A stretch of DNA of 6,430 nucleotides. It comes from an uncultured Bacillota bacterium. Lineage in GTDB: Bacteria > Bacillota_A > Clostridia > Peptostreptococcales > Anaerovoracaceae. The stretch's first letter is position 1, and the number at the start of each line of letters is the position of its first letter. Below are positions 1 through 5,858 of the stretch, piece by piece. The notes under the pieces are model-generated. The model ran no database searches. It was not told the DNA's origin and saw only the letters and a list, made by a program, of their open reading frames with translations. The DNA is taken from contig CAMOWO010000045.1 in NCBI GenBank assembly GCA_946628525.1, positions 1-6,430 on the forward strand, in the 5' to 3' direction. A program made the translations under genes and the position numbers.

Positions 1-267
1 GGGGAGCCTGCGAAGTTCCTCAAAGCGAAGCCTGTCCGGGATGATGCGGCCTGCATCCGCTGCGACCAGTGCGCCCTTGTTTGTCCGATGGGGAGCATCT
101 CAAAGGCGGACACGTCACAGGTGCCGGGGATCTGCATCAAGTGCCAGGCCTGCATCAAAGTATGCCCAAAGGGTGCGCGGCGCTTCACCGATGAGGACTT
201 TCTCTCTCACAGAGACATGCTCATCGAGAACTTCACGAGACCTGCGAAGAATGAATTCTATATCTAA
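1..267 (+). CDS. C-terminal part of an EFR1-like 4Fe-4S ferredoxin protein (5' end outside window)
   Basis: The reading frame is open from the first base and stops at TAA 265-267, giving 88 visible residues. It contains two complete iron-sulfur motifs of the form CxxCxxCxxxCP: C18, C21, C24, C28 and C45, C48, C51, C55. This is the pattern that binds two [4Fe-4S] clusters and carries low-potential electrons in the cytoplasm. After the second motif comes a charged tail ending in NFTRPAKNEFYI. Together with the basic stretch before the first motif, this resembles the C-terminus of EFR1-family proteins, in which a flavodoxin-like domain precedes the ferredoxin domain. The flavodoxin part would lie upstream of base 1, so that assignment is inference; the iron-sulfur domain is certain. 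The gene converges on the Na+/phosphate symporter-like gene and ends six bases before a shared terminator hairpin. It could instead be the tail of another ferredoxin-fused protein. Confidence 0.85.
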   Translation, partial: GEPAKFLKAKPVRDDAACIRCDQCALVCPMGSISKADTSQVPGICIKCQACIKVCPKGARRFTDEDFLSHRDMLIENFTRPAKNEFYI

Positions 268-303
268 AAAATCCGGCCTGGCGAAAAGCCAGACCGGTTT
301 TTT
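266..303. terminator. Bidirectional intrinsic terminator between two converging genes
   Basis: CCGG (273-276) and CTGGC (278-282) pair with GCCAG (288-292) and CCGG (294-297), with one C/A mismatch and a GAAAA loop. Six T follow on the right (298-303) and six A precede on the left (266-271). The hairpin is therefore followed by a U-tract whichever strand is transcribed. It sits just after the stop of the plus-strand ferredoxin gene and 15 bases beyond the stop of the minus-strand transporter gene. Confidence 0.88.
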
Positions 304-317
304 GTCTTCTTAATATT

Positions 318-2081
318 CTATGGAAGCTTGTAGCGTCCTCTGTACCACTTGTAGTTGTTGACGAATTCTTCGTCTCTGTCTCTTACCAGCGTATCCAGAT
401 ATTCGTGAGCCTCGATGGACTGCCTGCTTCTCATCTGGATGATGTAGATGGCCAGGTTAGAGCAGTGGTCGGAGATGCGCTCGAGGTTCGTGATGATCTC
501 TGTGAGATCAAAACCGGAATCGATATCGCATTCTCCGGACTTGAGTCTCTCAAGATGCCTGTCCTTGATGAGGACGGTCAGTTCGTCGATGACTTCCTCC
601 AGAGGTTCGACGTTCTCTGCAGCGTCCTGATCTTCGTGTGCAAAGGCGATGACGGTGTTCGTCATGATATCGTGGACAGCGCTTATGATGACGCGCAGAT
701 CACTGCGGGCTGCCTCCGAGAAGGTGATCTTCTTCTCGTGCATTTCTTTGCAGGATTCGGCGATGTTGAGGGCGTGATCGGAGATCCTCTCCAGATCGTC
801 CACGGACTGCAGATGGAGGGACAACGCCTTACTGTCTGCAGAAGCCATGTTCTTCCGGCCCAGTTTGATCAGGTACTTGCCGATCTCATCCTGGTACCTG
901 TCCAGTTCCTGTTCGATGGCCTCTACCTGCAGATAAATGTTCTCGTCATAGTGGGAGATCAGCTTCGTGGAGATATCCGTTATGCTTAACGCTTTTTCTG
1001 CCATCTCATCGATGAGGCCCTTTGTCTGTACAAGGGCGAAGGTAGGGGATGAGAGGAAGTTCTCGTCCATGACGGCGAATCTTCTGTCCAGTTCGTTCTC
1101 TGCCTCTGAATCCGGCAGGATCTTGATCATAAGAGCCCCGAGATACTTCGTGAACGGGAAGAGGACGAATACGACGAATATATTGAACAGCGTATGGATC
1201 ACGGCGATGCCGACGATCCCTGCAGCTCCTTTCATGAACTCGAATCCGACGATCAGGTGGATGCTGTAGAACAGTATGAAAAAGACGATGGCGCCGATGA
1301 TATTCGCGAATAAGTAGGAGAAGGCCGCTCGTTTACCGTTCTGCTCCTGGCCGATACTGGCGATGAGAGGAGCGATGCTGGCGCCCACATTTTGCCCGAC
1401 GACCATTGGGACTACGACGGCGTATCCCACTGGTGTGCTGAGGGATATGGCCTGAAGGATACCGACGGAGGCCGATGAACTCTGGACCAGGGCGGTGAGG
1501 GCGACTCCCACGAAGAATGCAAGGAACGGATTGCTCAGGACCTGCATGACGTGATAGAACTGCTCGCTTTCGCCGAGAGGTGACATGGCGTCTCCCATCG
1601 TAGATATGCCTGCCATGAGAACGGCGAATCCCACGAGGATCCTTCCGATATTCGATTGCTTCGTACTCTTGTTGCGGATAATGAAGATCACACCGATGAG
1701 TGCGAGAACTGGTGAGAATGATGACGGCTTGAGCAGCTGGAGAAAGAAGTTCTCGCTGCTGATGCCTGTAAGTGACAGGAGCCATGCGGTGACCGTGGTT
1801 CCTACTTTGGCACCAAGTATGACATTGATGGCCTGATCGAGACTCATGATCTCAGAGTTGACGAGGCCGATGACCATGACCGTGGGGGCCGAAGATGATT
1901 GGATGGCGGCGGGCACACCGACACCAAGAAGCAGAGCCTTGAACTTATTCGACATGATCGCCTGGAGGATCGCTTCGAATTTACCTCCGGCCAGTCTTTC
2001 GAGGCTGCTGCTCATGACTTTCATTCCGTATAGGAAGAAAGCCAGCCCTCCCGCGAGGGTGAGTACATTAAAAAAACTCAT
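318..2081 (-). CDS. Na+/phosphate cotransporter family protein with C-terminal PhoU-like domain
   Basis: This 587-residue protein belongs to the Na/Pi cotransporter (NptA/YjbB, PNaS) family, inner-membrane symporters generally thought to move phosphate with sodium. Residues about 1-320 are the membrane domain. They contain the two inverted-repeat family motifs QSSSAPTVMVIG (61-72) and QSSSASVGILQA (200-211), each followed by a glycine-rich partner segment (GAKVGTT, 90-96; GQNVGA, 229-234). Residues about 340-560 form a soluble helical PhoU-like domain, seen from the repeated motifs LERISDHALNIAE (430-442) and LERISDHCSNLAI (533-545). The length fits the bacterial membrane-plus-PhoU architecture. 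The start is supported by AAGGGA nine bases upstream of the ATG. The gene lies downstream of butyrate kinase on the same strand but is separated from it by a terminator and has its own candidate promoter. Several residues in the glycine-rich segments differ from the usual pattern, so phosphate as substrate is inferred from family only. Confidence 0.93.
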   Translation of the reverse strand: MSFFNVLTLAGGLAFFLYGMKVMSSSLERLAGGKFEAILQAIMSNKFKALLLGVGVPAAIQSSSAPTVMVIGLVNSEIMSLDQAINVILGAKVGTTVTAWLLSLTGISSENFFLQLLKPSSFSPVLALIGVIFIIRNKSTKQSNIGRILVGFAVLMAGISTMGDAMSPLGESEQFYHVMQVLSNPFLAFFVGVALTALVQSSSASVGILQAISLSTPVGYAVVVPMVVGQNVGASIAPLIASIGQEQNGKRAAFSYLFANIIGAIVFFILFYSIHLIVGFEFMKGAAGIVGIAVIHTLFNIFVVFVLFPFTKYLGALMIKILPDSEAENELDRRFAVMDENFLSSPTFALVQTKGLIDEMAEKALSITDISTKLISHYDENIYLQVEAIEQELDRYQDEIGKYLIKLGRKNMASADSKALSLHLQSVDDLERISDHALNIAESCKEMHEKKITFSEAARSDLRVIISAVHDIMTNTVIAFAHEDQDAAENVEPLEEVIDELTVLIKDRHLERLKSGECDIDSGFDLTEIITNLERISDHCSNLAIYIIQMRSRQSIEAHEYLDTLVRDRDEEFVNNYKWYRGRYKLP

Positions 2082-2121
2082 AATTAAATATCCCTTAAAT
2101 CAGTAAAACTAGTTGCAAAAT

Positions 2122-2141
2122 GTCTGCTATGATTTACAGAC
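2122..2141 (-). repeat. Inverted repeat in the leader of the Na+/Pi symporter-like gene
   Basis: GTCTG (2122-2126) and CAGAC (2137-2141) are complementary arms around a ten-base loop. They lie between the candidate promoter and the gene's ribosome binding site. The repeat could be a small RNA hairpin or a protein-binding site. With only five base pairs it could also be chance. Confidence 0.3.
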
Positions 2142-2153
2142 GAACCTAACCCA

Positions 2154-2187
2154 ATATTATGAAATCACACTGAAATGTCCATGTCAA
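2154..2187 (-). promoter_or_regulatory. Candidate sigma-A promoter of the Na+/Pi symporter-like gene
   Basis: On the minus strand a perfect -35 hexamer TTGACA (2187-2182) runs directly into a near match TGGACA (2181-2176). The latter is 16 bases from TAATAT (2159-2154); CATAAT (2161-2156) is also possible. No single pair has both ideal hexamers and ideal spacing: TTGACA to CATAAT is 20 bases. The promoter is likely but its exact elements are uncertain. It lies downstream of the butyrate kinase terminator, supporting independent transcription. Confidence 0.5.
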
Positions 2188-2233
2188 GGGAATGTTGATG
2201 CATAATTATGGATGAATAAACAGTTGCTGCAGC

Positions 2234-2276
2234 AAAAAAGAGAGGAAGTCTCCCGTTACGGAGACTTCTTCTCTTT
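2234..2276 (-). terminator. Strong intrinsic terminator of the butyrate kinase gene
   Basis: Bases 2237-2253 pair with 2260-2276 to form a 17-base-pair stem with a single G-U pair and a six-base loop. Reading the minus strand, the stem is followed by TTTTTT (2239-2234). It begins about 30 bases past the butyrate kinase stop and should separate that gene from the transporter gene downstream. Confidence 0.93.
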
Positions 2277-2305
2277 CGCATTTAGTCACTATGTTGAATA
2301 GAATA

Positions 2306-3376
2306 TCAGTATTTCATTGCTTCTTCTTCGCCCGTCATGACTCTGAGAGCGCCCTCAGCCAGTGCCTGCAGTTCGTCCTCGCCAGGATAAACTGTGATCG
2401 GGCAGATCCATTCGCATCTTTCTTTGACGCCGTTTACCACGAGTTCGTCATATGCGATGCCGCCTGTGAGGATGATCTGATCAACCTTGCCGTAAAGTGC
2501 AGTTGCAGCGCTTCCGATGTCCTTTGAGAGCTGGAATACGAATGCGTCCATAACGAGCTTCGCTTCCTCATCGCCGGCTTCGATCCTCTTGTCGACTTCG
2601 ATCATATTGTTCGTTCCGAGGTAGCTTGCGATGCCGCCTTTGCCTACCAGCATCTTACGGATCTCTGCTTCCGTGTACTTGCCTGAGAAGCACAGGTCTA
2701 CGAGTCTTCCGACAGGAAGGGCACCTGTTCTTTCAGGTGAGAAGCATCCGTCACCATCGAGAGCATCAGGAACTTCTATCATCTTGCCCTTCTCGTGAGC
2801 TGCAACGGAAACGCCGCCGCCCAGGTGGCAGATGATCAGGTTCAGTTCATTGTAAGCCTTGCCGATGGACTTGGCATATCTCTTGGCAACAGCCTTCTGG
2901 TTCAGCGCGTGGACGATGCATCTTCTGTCCATGCCCTTGAGACCGGAAAGTCTTGCGATCGGCATGAGCTCGTCGACGACGACAGGGTCAACGATGAATG
3001 ATCTTGCACCGATCTTGTCTGCGATCTCTCTTGCCAGGACGCCGCCCAGGTTTGACGCGTGCTGTCCCGTTCTGCCTACCAGCAGGTCGTTGTAAACTTC
3101 GTCCGTAACTTCATAAGTACCGCCGTGGATCGGCTTGAGGAATCCGCCTCTTCCTACACAGACATCCAGACTGTTGATATCGATGTCATTCTCCTTGAGA
3201 GCCTCGACGATGATGTCTCTTCTGAAATCCTTCTGGTCAGGAATAGTAGCGTATTCACTCAGTTCTTCTACACTGTGTCTGAGCGTCTTGTCAAAAACTT
3301 TCTCATCGTTCTCATACACCGCGATCTTCGTTGATGTTGAGCCCGGGTTGATGATCAAACTTCTGATAACATCCAT
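2306..3376 (-). CDS. buk: Butyrate kinase
   Basis: Butyrate kinase (EC 2.7.2.7) interconverts butyrate plus ATP with butyryl phosphate plus ADP in the cytoplasm. It is the ATP-yielding last step of one butyrate fermentation route; relatives also act on branched-chain acyl phosphates. The 356-residue length is normal for the family. Visible acetokinase/ASKHA-fold landmarks are the N-terminal phosphate-binding segment INPGSTSTK (9-17), CHLGGGVSVAAHEKG (183-197), DGDGCFSPERTGALPVG (207-223) and the adenosine-site segment ILTGGIAYDE (302-311), with the typical EGALRVMTGEE near the end. A strong GGAGGAGA site ten bases before the ATG fixes the start. The usual partner gene for phosphate butyryltransferase is not adjacent: a terminator follows and the upstream neighbour is divergent. 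The gene therefore seems to be transcribed alone. Substrate preference (butyrate versus isobutyrate or another short acid) cannot be read from the sequence. Confidence 0.96.
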   Translation of the reverse strand: MDVIRSLIINPGSTSTKIAVYENDEKVFDKTLRHSVEELSEYATIPDQKDFRRDIIVEALKENDIDINSLDVCVGRGGFLKPIHGGTYEVTDEVYNDLLVGRTGQHASNLGGVLAREIADKIGARSFIVDPVVVDELMPIARLSGLKGMDRRCIVHALNQKAVAKRYAKSIGKAYNELNLIICHLGGGVSVAAHEKGKMIEVPDALDGDGCFSPERTGALPVGRLVDLCFSGKYTEAEIRKMLVGKGGIASYLGTNNMIEVDKRIEAGDEEAKLVMDAFVFQLSKDIGSAATALYGKVDQIILTGGIAYDELVVNGVKERCEWICPITVYPGEDELQALAEGALRVMTGEEEAMKY

Positions 3377-3396
3377 AATTAAAGTATCTCCTCCGC

Positions 3397-3411
3397 CGGA
3401 TCACTGATCCG
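3397..3411. repeat. Perfect 7-1-7 palindrome at the predicted butyrate kinase transcription start
   Basis: CGGATCA, a central C, then TGATCCG form a perfect inverted repeat. It begins only four bases downstream of the perfect TATAAT on the minus strand, so it covers the expected transcription start and ends just before the ribosome binding site. That position suits an operator for a dimeric repressor. The regulator is unknown, and a short RNA hairpin in the leader is an alternative. Confidence 0.5.
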
Positions 3412-3414
3412 TTC

Positions 3415-3445
3415 ATTATAAAACATAATAATTTACCACATACAA
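3415..3445 (-). promoter_or_regulatory. Candidate sigma-A promoter of butyrate kinase
   Basis: The minus strand carries a perfect TATAAT (3420-3415). The best -35 candidate is TTGTAT (3445-3440), 19 bases away, which is a weak match with long spacing. The surrounding DNA is AT-rich and the distance to the ribosome binding site is short. The -10 element is convincing and the -35 is not, which fits a promoter that might need an activator. Confidence 0.6.
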
Positions 3446-3658
3446 TTTAGCATATACCTCATTTAAATGTAACCCAAAAAGTCTAACGTTACTGGAGGTT
3501 CGTGAAGGGTGCGCGGCAAATACGGACGCGCCCTCCCAAAAGGTGCGCAAGTCTACCGAATATCGGCGTAAAACGGGATGCGGCAGGGGCCGTCCGCAGA
3601 AAGACGCTCCGCGGATCCTTTGTGATATCCTGCGATTTGCGAAGTTCAGGGCAATATT
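3446..3658. other. Gene-free divergent intergenic region with a GC-rich, potentially structured core
   Basis: Between the divergent butyrate kinase gene and the small membrane protein gene are about 357 bases without a credible gene. The flanks are AT-rich, but 3490-3620 is markedly GC-rich (37 of 60 bases in 3541-3600). It can fold: AGGGTGCG (3506-3513) pairs with CGCGCCCT (3527-3534). TGCGG (3579-3583) pairs with CCGCA (3594-3598), enclosed by GCGT (3566-3569) with ACGC (3604-3607). No U-tract terminator and no riboswitch class I recognise is present. It could be an unrecognised structured leader, a small RNA, a protein-binding region or decayed sequence. Confidence 0.4.
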
Positions 3659-3689
3659 TTGGACTCAAAATGTGGATAATTGGTATTGT
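3656..3689 (+). promoter_or_regulatory. Candidate promoter and inverted repeat upstream of the small membrane protein gene
   Basis: A possible -35 TTGGAC (3659-3664) is 19 bases from TATTGT (3684-3689). The latter is preceded by TGG, making an extended -10 of the form TGnTATTGT. A perfect inverted repeat ATTTTG-GACT-CAAAAT (3656-3671) overlaps the -35 and could be an operator. GATAAT (3675-3680) is an alternative -10. The elements are modest matches, so the promoter is tentative. Confidence 0.35.
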
Positions 3690-3733
3690 AGAGAGAAATG
3701 ATCAATGTTCACACGCGATGAAAGGAGATAGAA

Positions 3734-3853
3734 ATGAGAAGATATCATATCAGACAGTACAGCCCGATCTGGTGGGCAAGGGCAGCCATGATGGCAGGAT
3801 TCGTCATAGCATTCGTAGGACTGATGAACAGCTGGGAGATGGGCTTGATATGA
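3734..3853 (+). CDS. Small single-span membrane protein, 39 residues, function unknown
   Basis: A short open frame from ATG 3734 to TGA 3851-3853 encodes 39 residues. It is preceded by AAAGGAGA with AGGAG six bases from the ATG, a near-ideal ribosome binding site, which is the main reason to accept it. The first 17 residues (MRRYHIRQYSPIWWARA) are basic and aromatic with tandem tryptophans W13-W14. Residues about 17-33 (from AAMMAGFVIAF onward) are hydrophobic and can span the membrane once, with the basic end predicted to stay in the cytoplasm. Its stop is 33 bases before the -35 of the tyrosine T-box operon, with no terminator seen between, so some transcripts could run on into that leader. 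I do not recognise a family. It could be a regulatory or stabilising small membrane protein. It does not look like an attenuation leader, because no terminator overlaps or follows its tryptophan codons. Confidence 0.62.
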   Translation: MRRYHIRQYSPIWWARAAMMAGFVIAFVGLMNSWEMGLI

Positions 3854-3886
3854 CCGCTTTCTTGATTTAACATACTAAAAATGATG

Positions 3887-3915
3887 TTGACAAAAAAAGT
3901 AAGTGAAAGTATAAT
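3887..3915 (+). promoter_or_regulatory. Perfect-consensus sigma-A promoter of the T-box operon
   Basis: TTGACA (3887-3892) and TATAAT (3910-3915) are both perfect and are separated by exactly 17 bases. Transcription should start near 3922, about 20 bases before the first stem of the T-box leader. Initiation should be strong and constitutive, leaving control to the leader RNA. Confidence 0.93.
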
Positions 3916-3942
3916 CATATCCAGATAATTTAATAAGATAAA

Positions 3943-4219
3943 GGCTGTGAAGGGAAAGAGTAACCTCAAGGAGACTGTACAGAGAGCTGCCGGCTGGTGA
4001 GAGGCGCGTAGTTACTTCTGGCGAATACATCCCGGAGCCGCACACTGAACCCCCTGCGGGGGCAAGTAGGATGTGACGGGTGTGCCCGTTAAAGCACAAG
4101 GGTATAATCACGATTGGTGACGTACTCTGCGAGGCTGTCGTTGCGAGACGATGGTGAACTGAGGTGGTACCGCGGTCAAGTATATTGTCCGCCCTCTGTT
4201 AGAGGGCGGTTTTCTTTTT
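3943..4219 (+). promoter_or_regulatory. T-box riboswitch leader, tyrosine specifier (UAC)
   Basis: This leader RNA senses uncharged tRNA. Stem I closes through GGCT (3943-3946) with AGCC (4036-4039) and GGGA (3952-3955) with TCCC (4030-4033). The specifier loop has the AGTA motif (3959-3962) opposite GAA (4023-4025), directly followed by TAC (4026-4028), a tyrosine codon. The distal part carries AGAGAG and GGCTGGTGAGAGG (3992-4004), typical of the apical tRNA-elbow-binding region. Further hairpins are CCCCC-TGC-GGGGG (4050-4062), ACGGG with CCCGT (4076-4089), and TCGT with ACGA (4138-4151). The T-box sequence is GGTGGTACCGCGG (4163-4175). The antiterminator pairs GAGG (4161-4164) with CCTC (4193-4196) and GCGG (4172-4175) with CCGC (4189-4192), leaving the bulge UGGUACC to bind the tRNA end. 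UGGU would pair with ACCA, fitting the A discriminator of tRNA-Tyr. Low tyrosine should therefore switch the downstream genes on. Confidence 0.95.
4189..4219 (+). terminator. Regulated intrinsic terminator of the T-box leader
   Basis: CCGCCCTC (4189-4196) pairs perfectly with GAGGGCGG (4202-4209) around a five-base loop, followed by TTTTCTTTTT (4210-4219). Its whole left arm is also the 3' strand of the antiterminator, so the two folds exclude each other. This is the off-state of the leader. Confidence 0.95.
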
Positions 4220-4243
4220 GCCCTCCGGAACAAATCACATAAC

Positions 4244-4250
4244 GGGAGGA
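4244..4250 (+). promoter_or_regulatory. Ribosome binding site that fixes the symporter start
   Basis: GGGAGGA lies nine bases before ATG 4260. It decides the start: the frame could be extended to TTG 4218, but that codon sits in the terminator U-tract and has no binding site. GGAGG (4245-4249) is complementary to CCTCC (4222-4226) just upstream, so the site could be partly masked in some RNA folds. Confidence 0.88.
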
Positions 4251-4259
4251 ACAACAGTT

Positions 4260-5846
4260 ATGAGCACAAAGATTTTATGCGTCGTGATGCTTGTCATATT
4301 CTTTATCTCTATGATAATGATCGGCATCTTCACGAGAAAAAGAGCCCGCAGCGTAGAAGGGTTCGTACTTGGAAACAGGTCCGTGGGACCGTGGATCACG
4401 GCATTCGCCTTCGGAACATCATACTTTTCGGCGGTGGTGTTCGTAGGATACGCCGGACAGTTCGGATGGAACTTCGGTCTGTCAGCGACATGGGCAGGCC
4501 TGGGAAACGCCTTCATCGGATCGCTCCTTGCATGGAACATCCTCGGCAGACGCACAAGGATCATGACACAGCATCTCGATGCGAAGACGATGCCTGATTT
4601 CTTCGGAAAGAGATTCGGCTCAACGAACATGAAGATCATCGCATCGATCATCGTGTTCATCTTCCTGATCCCATATACATCATCACTGTACAACGGTCTT
4701 TCGAGCCTCTTTGGCCTCGTGTTCGATATCCCGTACTGGATGGTCATCGCCATCATGGCAGTGCTCACCGGATTCTATGTCATATTCGGTGGCTACATGG
4801 CTACGGCTTACAACGACTTCATCCAGGGACTGATCATGCTGGTGGGTATCGCGGCCGTCATCGGTGCCGTGCTCCACGATAACGGAGGTCTTGTGGCAGC
4901 AACGCAGCAGCTTTCGGAAGTCCCGGCAGAAGGATGGTCCGGTGGCGCATTCTCGTCATTTTTCGGACCGGATCCTCTGGCCCTCATATTCGTCGTGATA
5001 CTGACATCCCTCGGAACTTGGGGACTGCCGCAGATGGTAGGTAAGTTCTACGCCATCAAAAGCGAGACGGATATCCACAAAGGTACCGTTATCTCCACAC
5101 TTTTTGCTATCATCATCGCAGGAGGATGTTACTTCCTGGGCGGATTCGGAAGACTCTATGCAGACAAGGTCCCTTATCAGCCGGACGGAGTGACGCCGTT
5201 CTTCGATCAAATCGTGCCGACCATGCTTTCCACGCTTCCGATGGTGGTCATCGCCATCGTGATCGTGCTGGTACTGTCGGCATCCATGTCAACGCTGTCA
5301 TCGCTCGTACTCACATCCAGTTCGACCCTGACACTTGACGTGATCAAACCGCTGATCAGAACATCGAAGTTCCCGGAGAAGACACAGCTCACATGCATGA
5401 GACTGCTGATCCTGTTCTTCATACTCGTATCCGCCGTCATCGCCGTCGTCAAAGATGCGCATCCTGAGATCACGTTCATCGCGCAGATGATGGGTATTTC
5501 CTGGGGAGCTCTGGCAGGATCCTTCCTGGCACCGTTCATGTACGGCCTGTACTCAAAGAAGATCACGAAGGTGGCATGCTACGTCTGCTTCATCTGGGGT
5601 TGCGGTCTCATGATCCTGCAGATGGCCATCTCCCTCGGCGGCATCGACATCAGCACATGGCCTGCAATACCGGCATACCTCTTCGCTTCATCCATTAGAT
5701 CCGGCGTGCTGGCAATGGTGGGCGGCCTTATCATCGTTCCTGTCGTGAGCATCTTCACATCGAAGCAGGAGGCTGAGGAAGTGGAAGAAATGTTCTCATG
5801 CTACGAAGAAAAGGTATCCGTAGCGAAGAAAGAAGCACTTGACTAG
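4260..5846 (+). CDS. Sodium:solute symporter (SSS family), predicted tyrosine-related importer
   Basis: This 528-residue inner-membrane protein belongs to the SSS family (TC 2.A.21, LeuT-like fold), which imports solutes such as amino acids, sugars or vitamins with Na+. Starting at ATG 4260 gives a hydrophobic first helix (about 5-24), then a cytoplasmic basic loop FTRKRARSVEGFVLGNR (24-40). Many further hydrophobic segments are compatible with about 13 spans. Family landmarks are the GYMATAYNDFIQG segment (178-190), matching the first SSS signature, and SASMSTLSSLVLTSSS (340-355). In the latter, small and hydroxyl residues correspond to the helix that forms the conserved sodium site. The C-terminus is a charged cytoplasmic tail (about 501-528). 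The signature usually has Thr or Ser where N185 stands. The tyrosine T-box directly upstream is the best clue to substrate, implying import of tyrosine, a precursor or a tyrosine-containing compound. That is inference, since family members are hard to assign by sequence. The HD-protein gene follows after 12 bases. Confidence 0.93.
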   Translation: MSTKILCVVMLVIFFISMIMIGIFTRKRARSVEGFVLGNRSVGPWITAFAFGTSYFSAVVFVGYAGQFGWNFGLSATWAGLGNAFIGSLLAWNILGRRTRIMTQHLDAKTMPDFFGKRFGSTNMKIIASIIVFIFLIPYTSSLYNGLSSLFGLVFDIPYWMVIAIMAVLTGFYVIFGGYMATAYNDFIQGLIMLVGIAAVIGAVLHDNGGLVAATQQLSEVPAEGWSGGAFSSFFGPDPLALIFVVILTSLGTWGLPQMVGKFYAIKSETDIHKGTVISTLFAIIIAGGCYFLGGFGRLYADKVPYQPDGVTPFFDQIVPTMLSTLPMVVIAIVIVLVLSASMSTLSSLVLTSSSTLTLDVIKPLIRTSKFPEKTQLTCMRLLILFFILVSAVIAVVKDAHPEITFIAQMMGISWGALAGSFLAPFMYGLYSKKITKVACYVCFIWGCGLMILQMAISLGGIDISTWPAIPAYLFASSIRSGVLAMVGGLIIVPVVSIFTSKQEAEEVEEMFSCYEEKVSVAKKEALD

Positions 5847-5858
5847 AAAGGAAAAGAC

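Noticed and set aside
169..181. 13-base match AAGGGTGCGCGGC shared by the ferredoxin gene and 3505-3517
   Set aside because: In a window of this size about one such chance match is plausible, and the match does not extend on either side.
405..989. A 194-codon plus-strand open frame opposite the PhoU-like domain
   Set aside because: It is antisense to the Na+/Pi symporter-family gene, which has clear family motifs; the frame is a shadow of that coding sequence.
2224..2235. TTGCTGCAGCAA palindrome next to the butyrate kinase terminator
   Set aside because: It lies at the end of the terminator U-tract, away from any promoter, and I see no function that it needs to explain.
3734..3853. Reading the 39-residue frame as a tryptophan attenuation leader because of tandem TGG codons
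   Set aside because: No terminator/antiterminator hairpins follow the Trp codons, the downstream T-box has a tyrosine specifier and its own promoter, and the peptide continues into a membrane span.
3502..3870. A 122-codon open frame across the intergenic region on the plus strand
   Set aside because: It has no clear ribosome binding site at its start, an arginine-rich composition without domain character, and it overlaps in another frame the much better supported 39-residue gene.
4218..4259. Upstream TTG start adding 14 residues to the symporter
   Set aside because: The TTG lies in the terminator U-tract with no SD, while ATG 4260 has GGGAGGA nine bases upstream and begins the first membrane helix.
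4235..4768. A 177-codon minus-strand open frame opposite the symporter
   Set aside because: It is antisense to a clearly coding SSS transporter and runs through its leader; no ribosome binding site or family resemblance.
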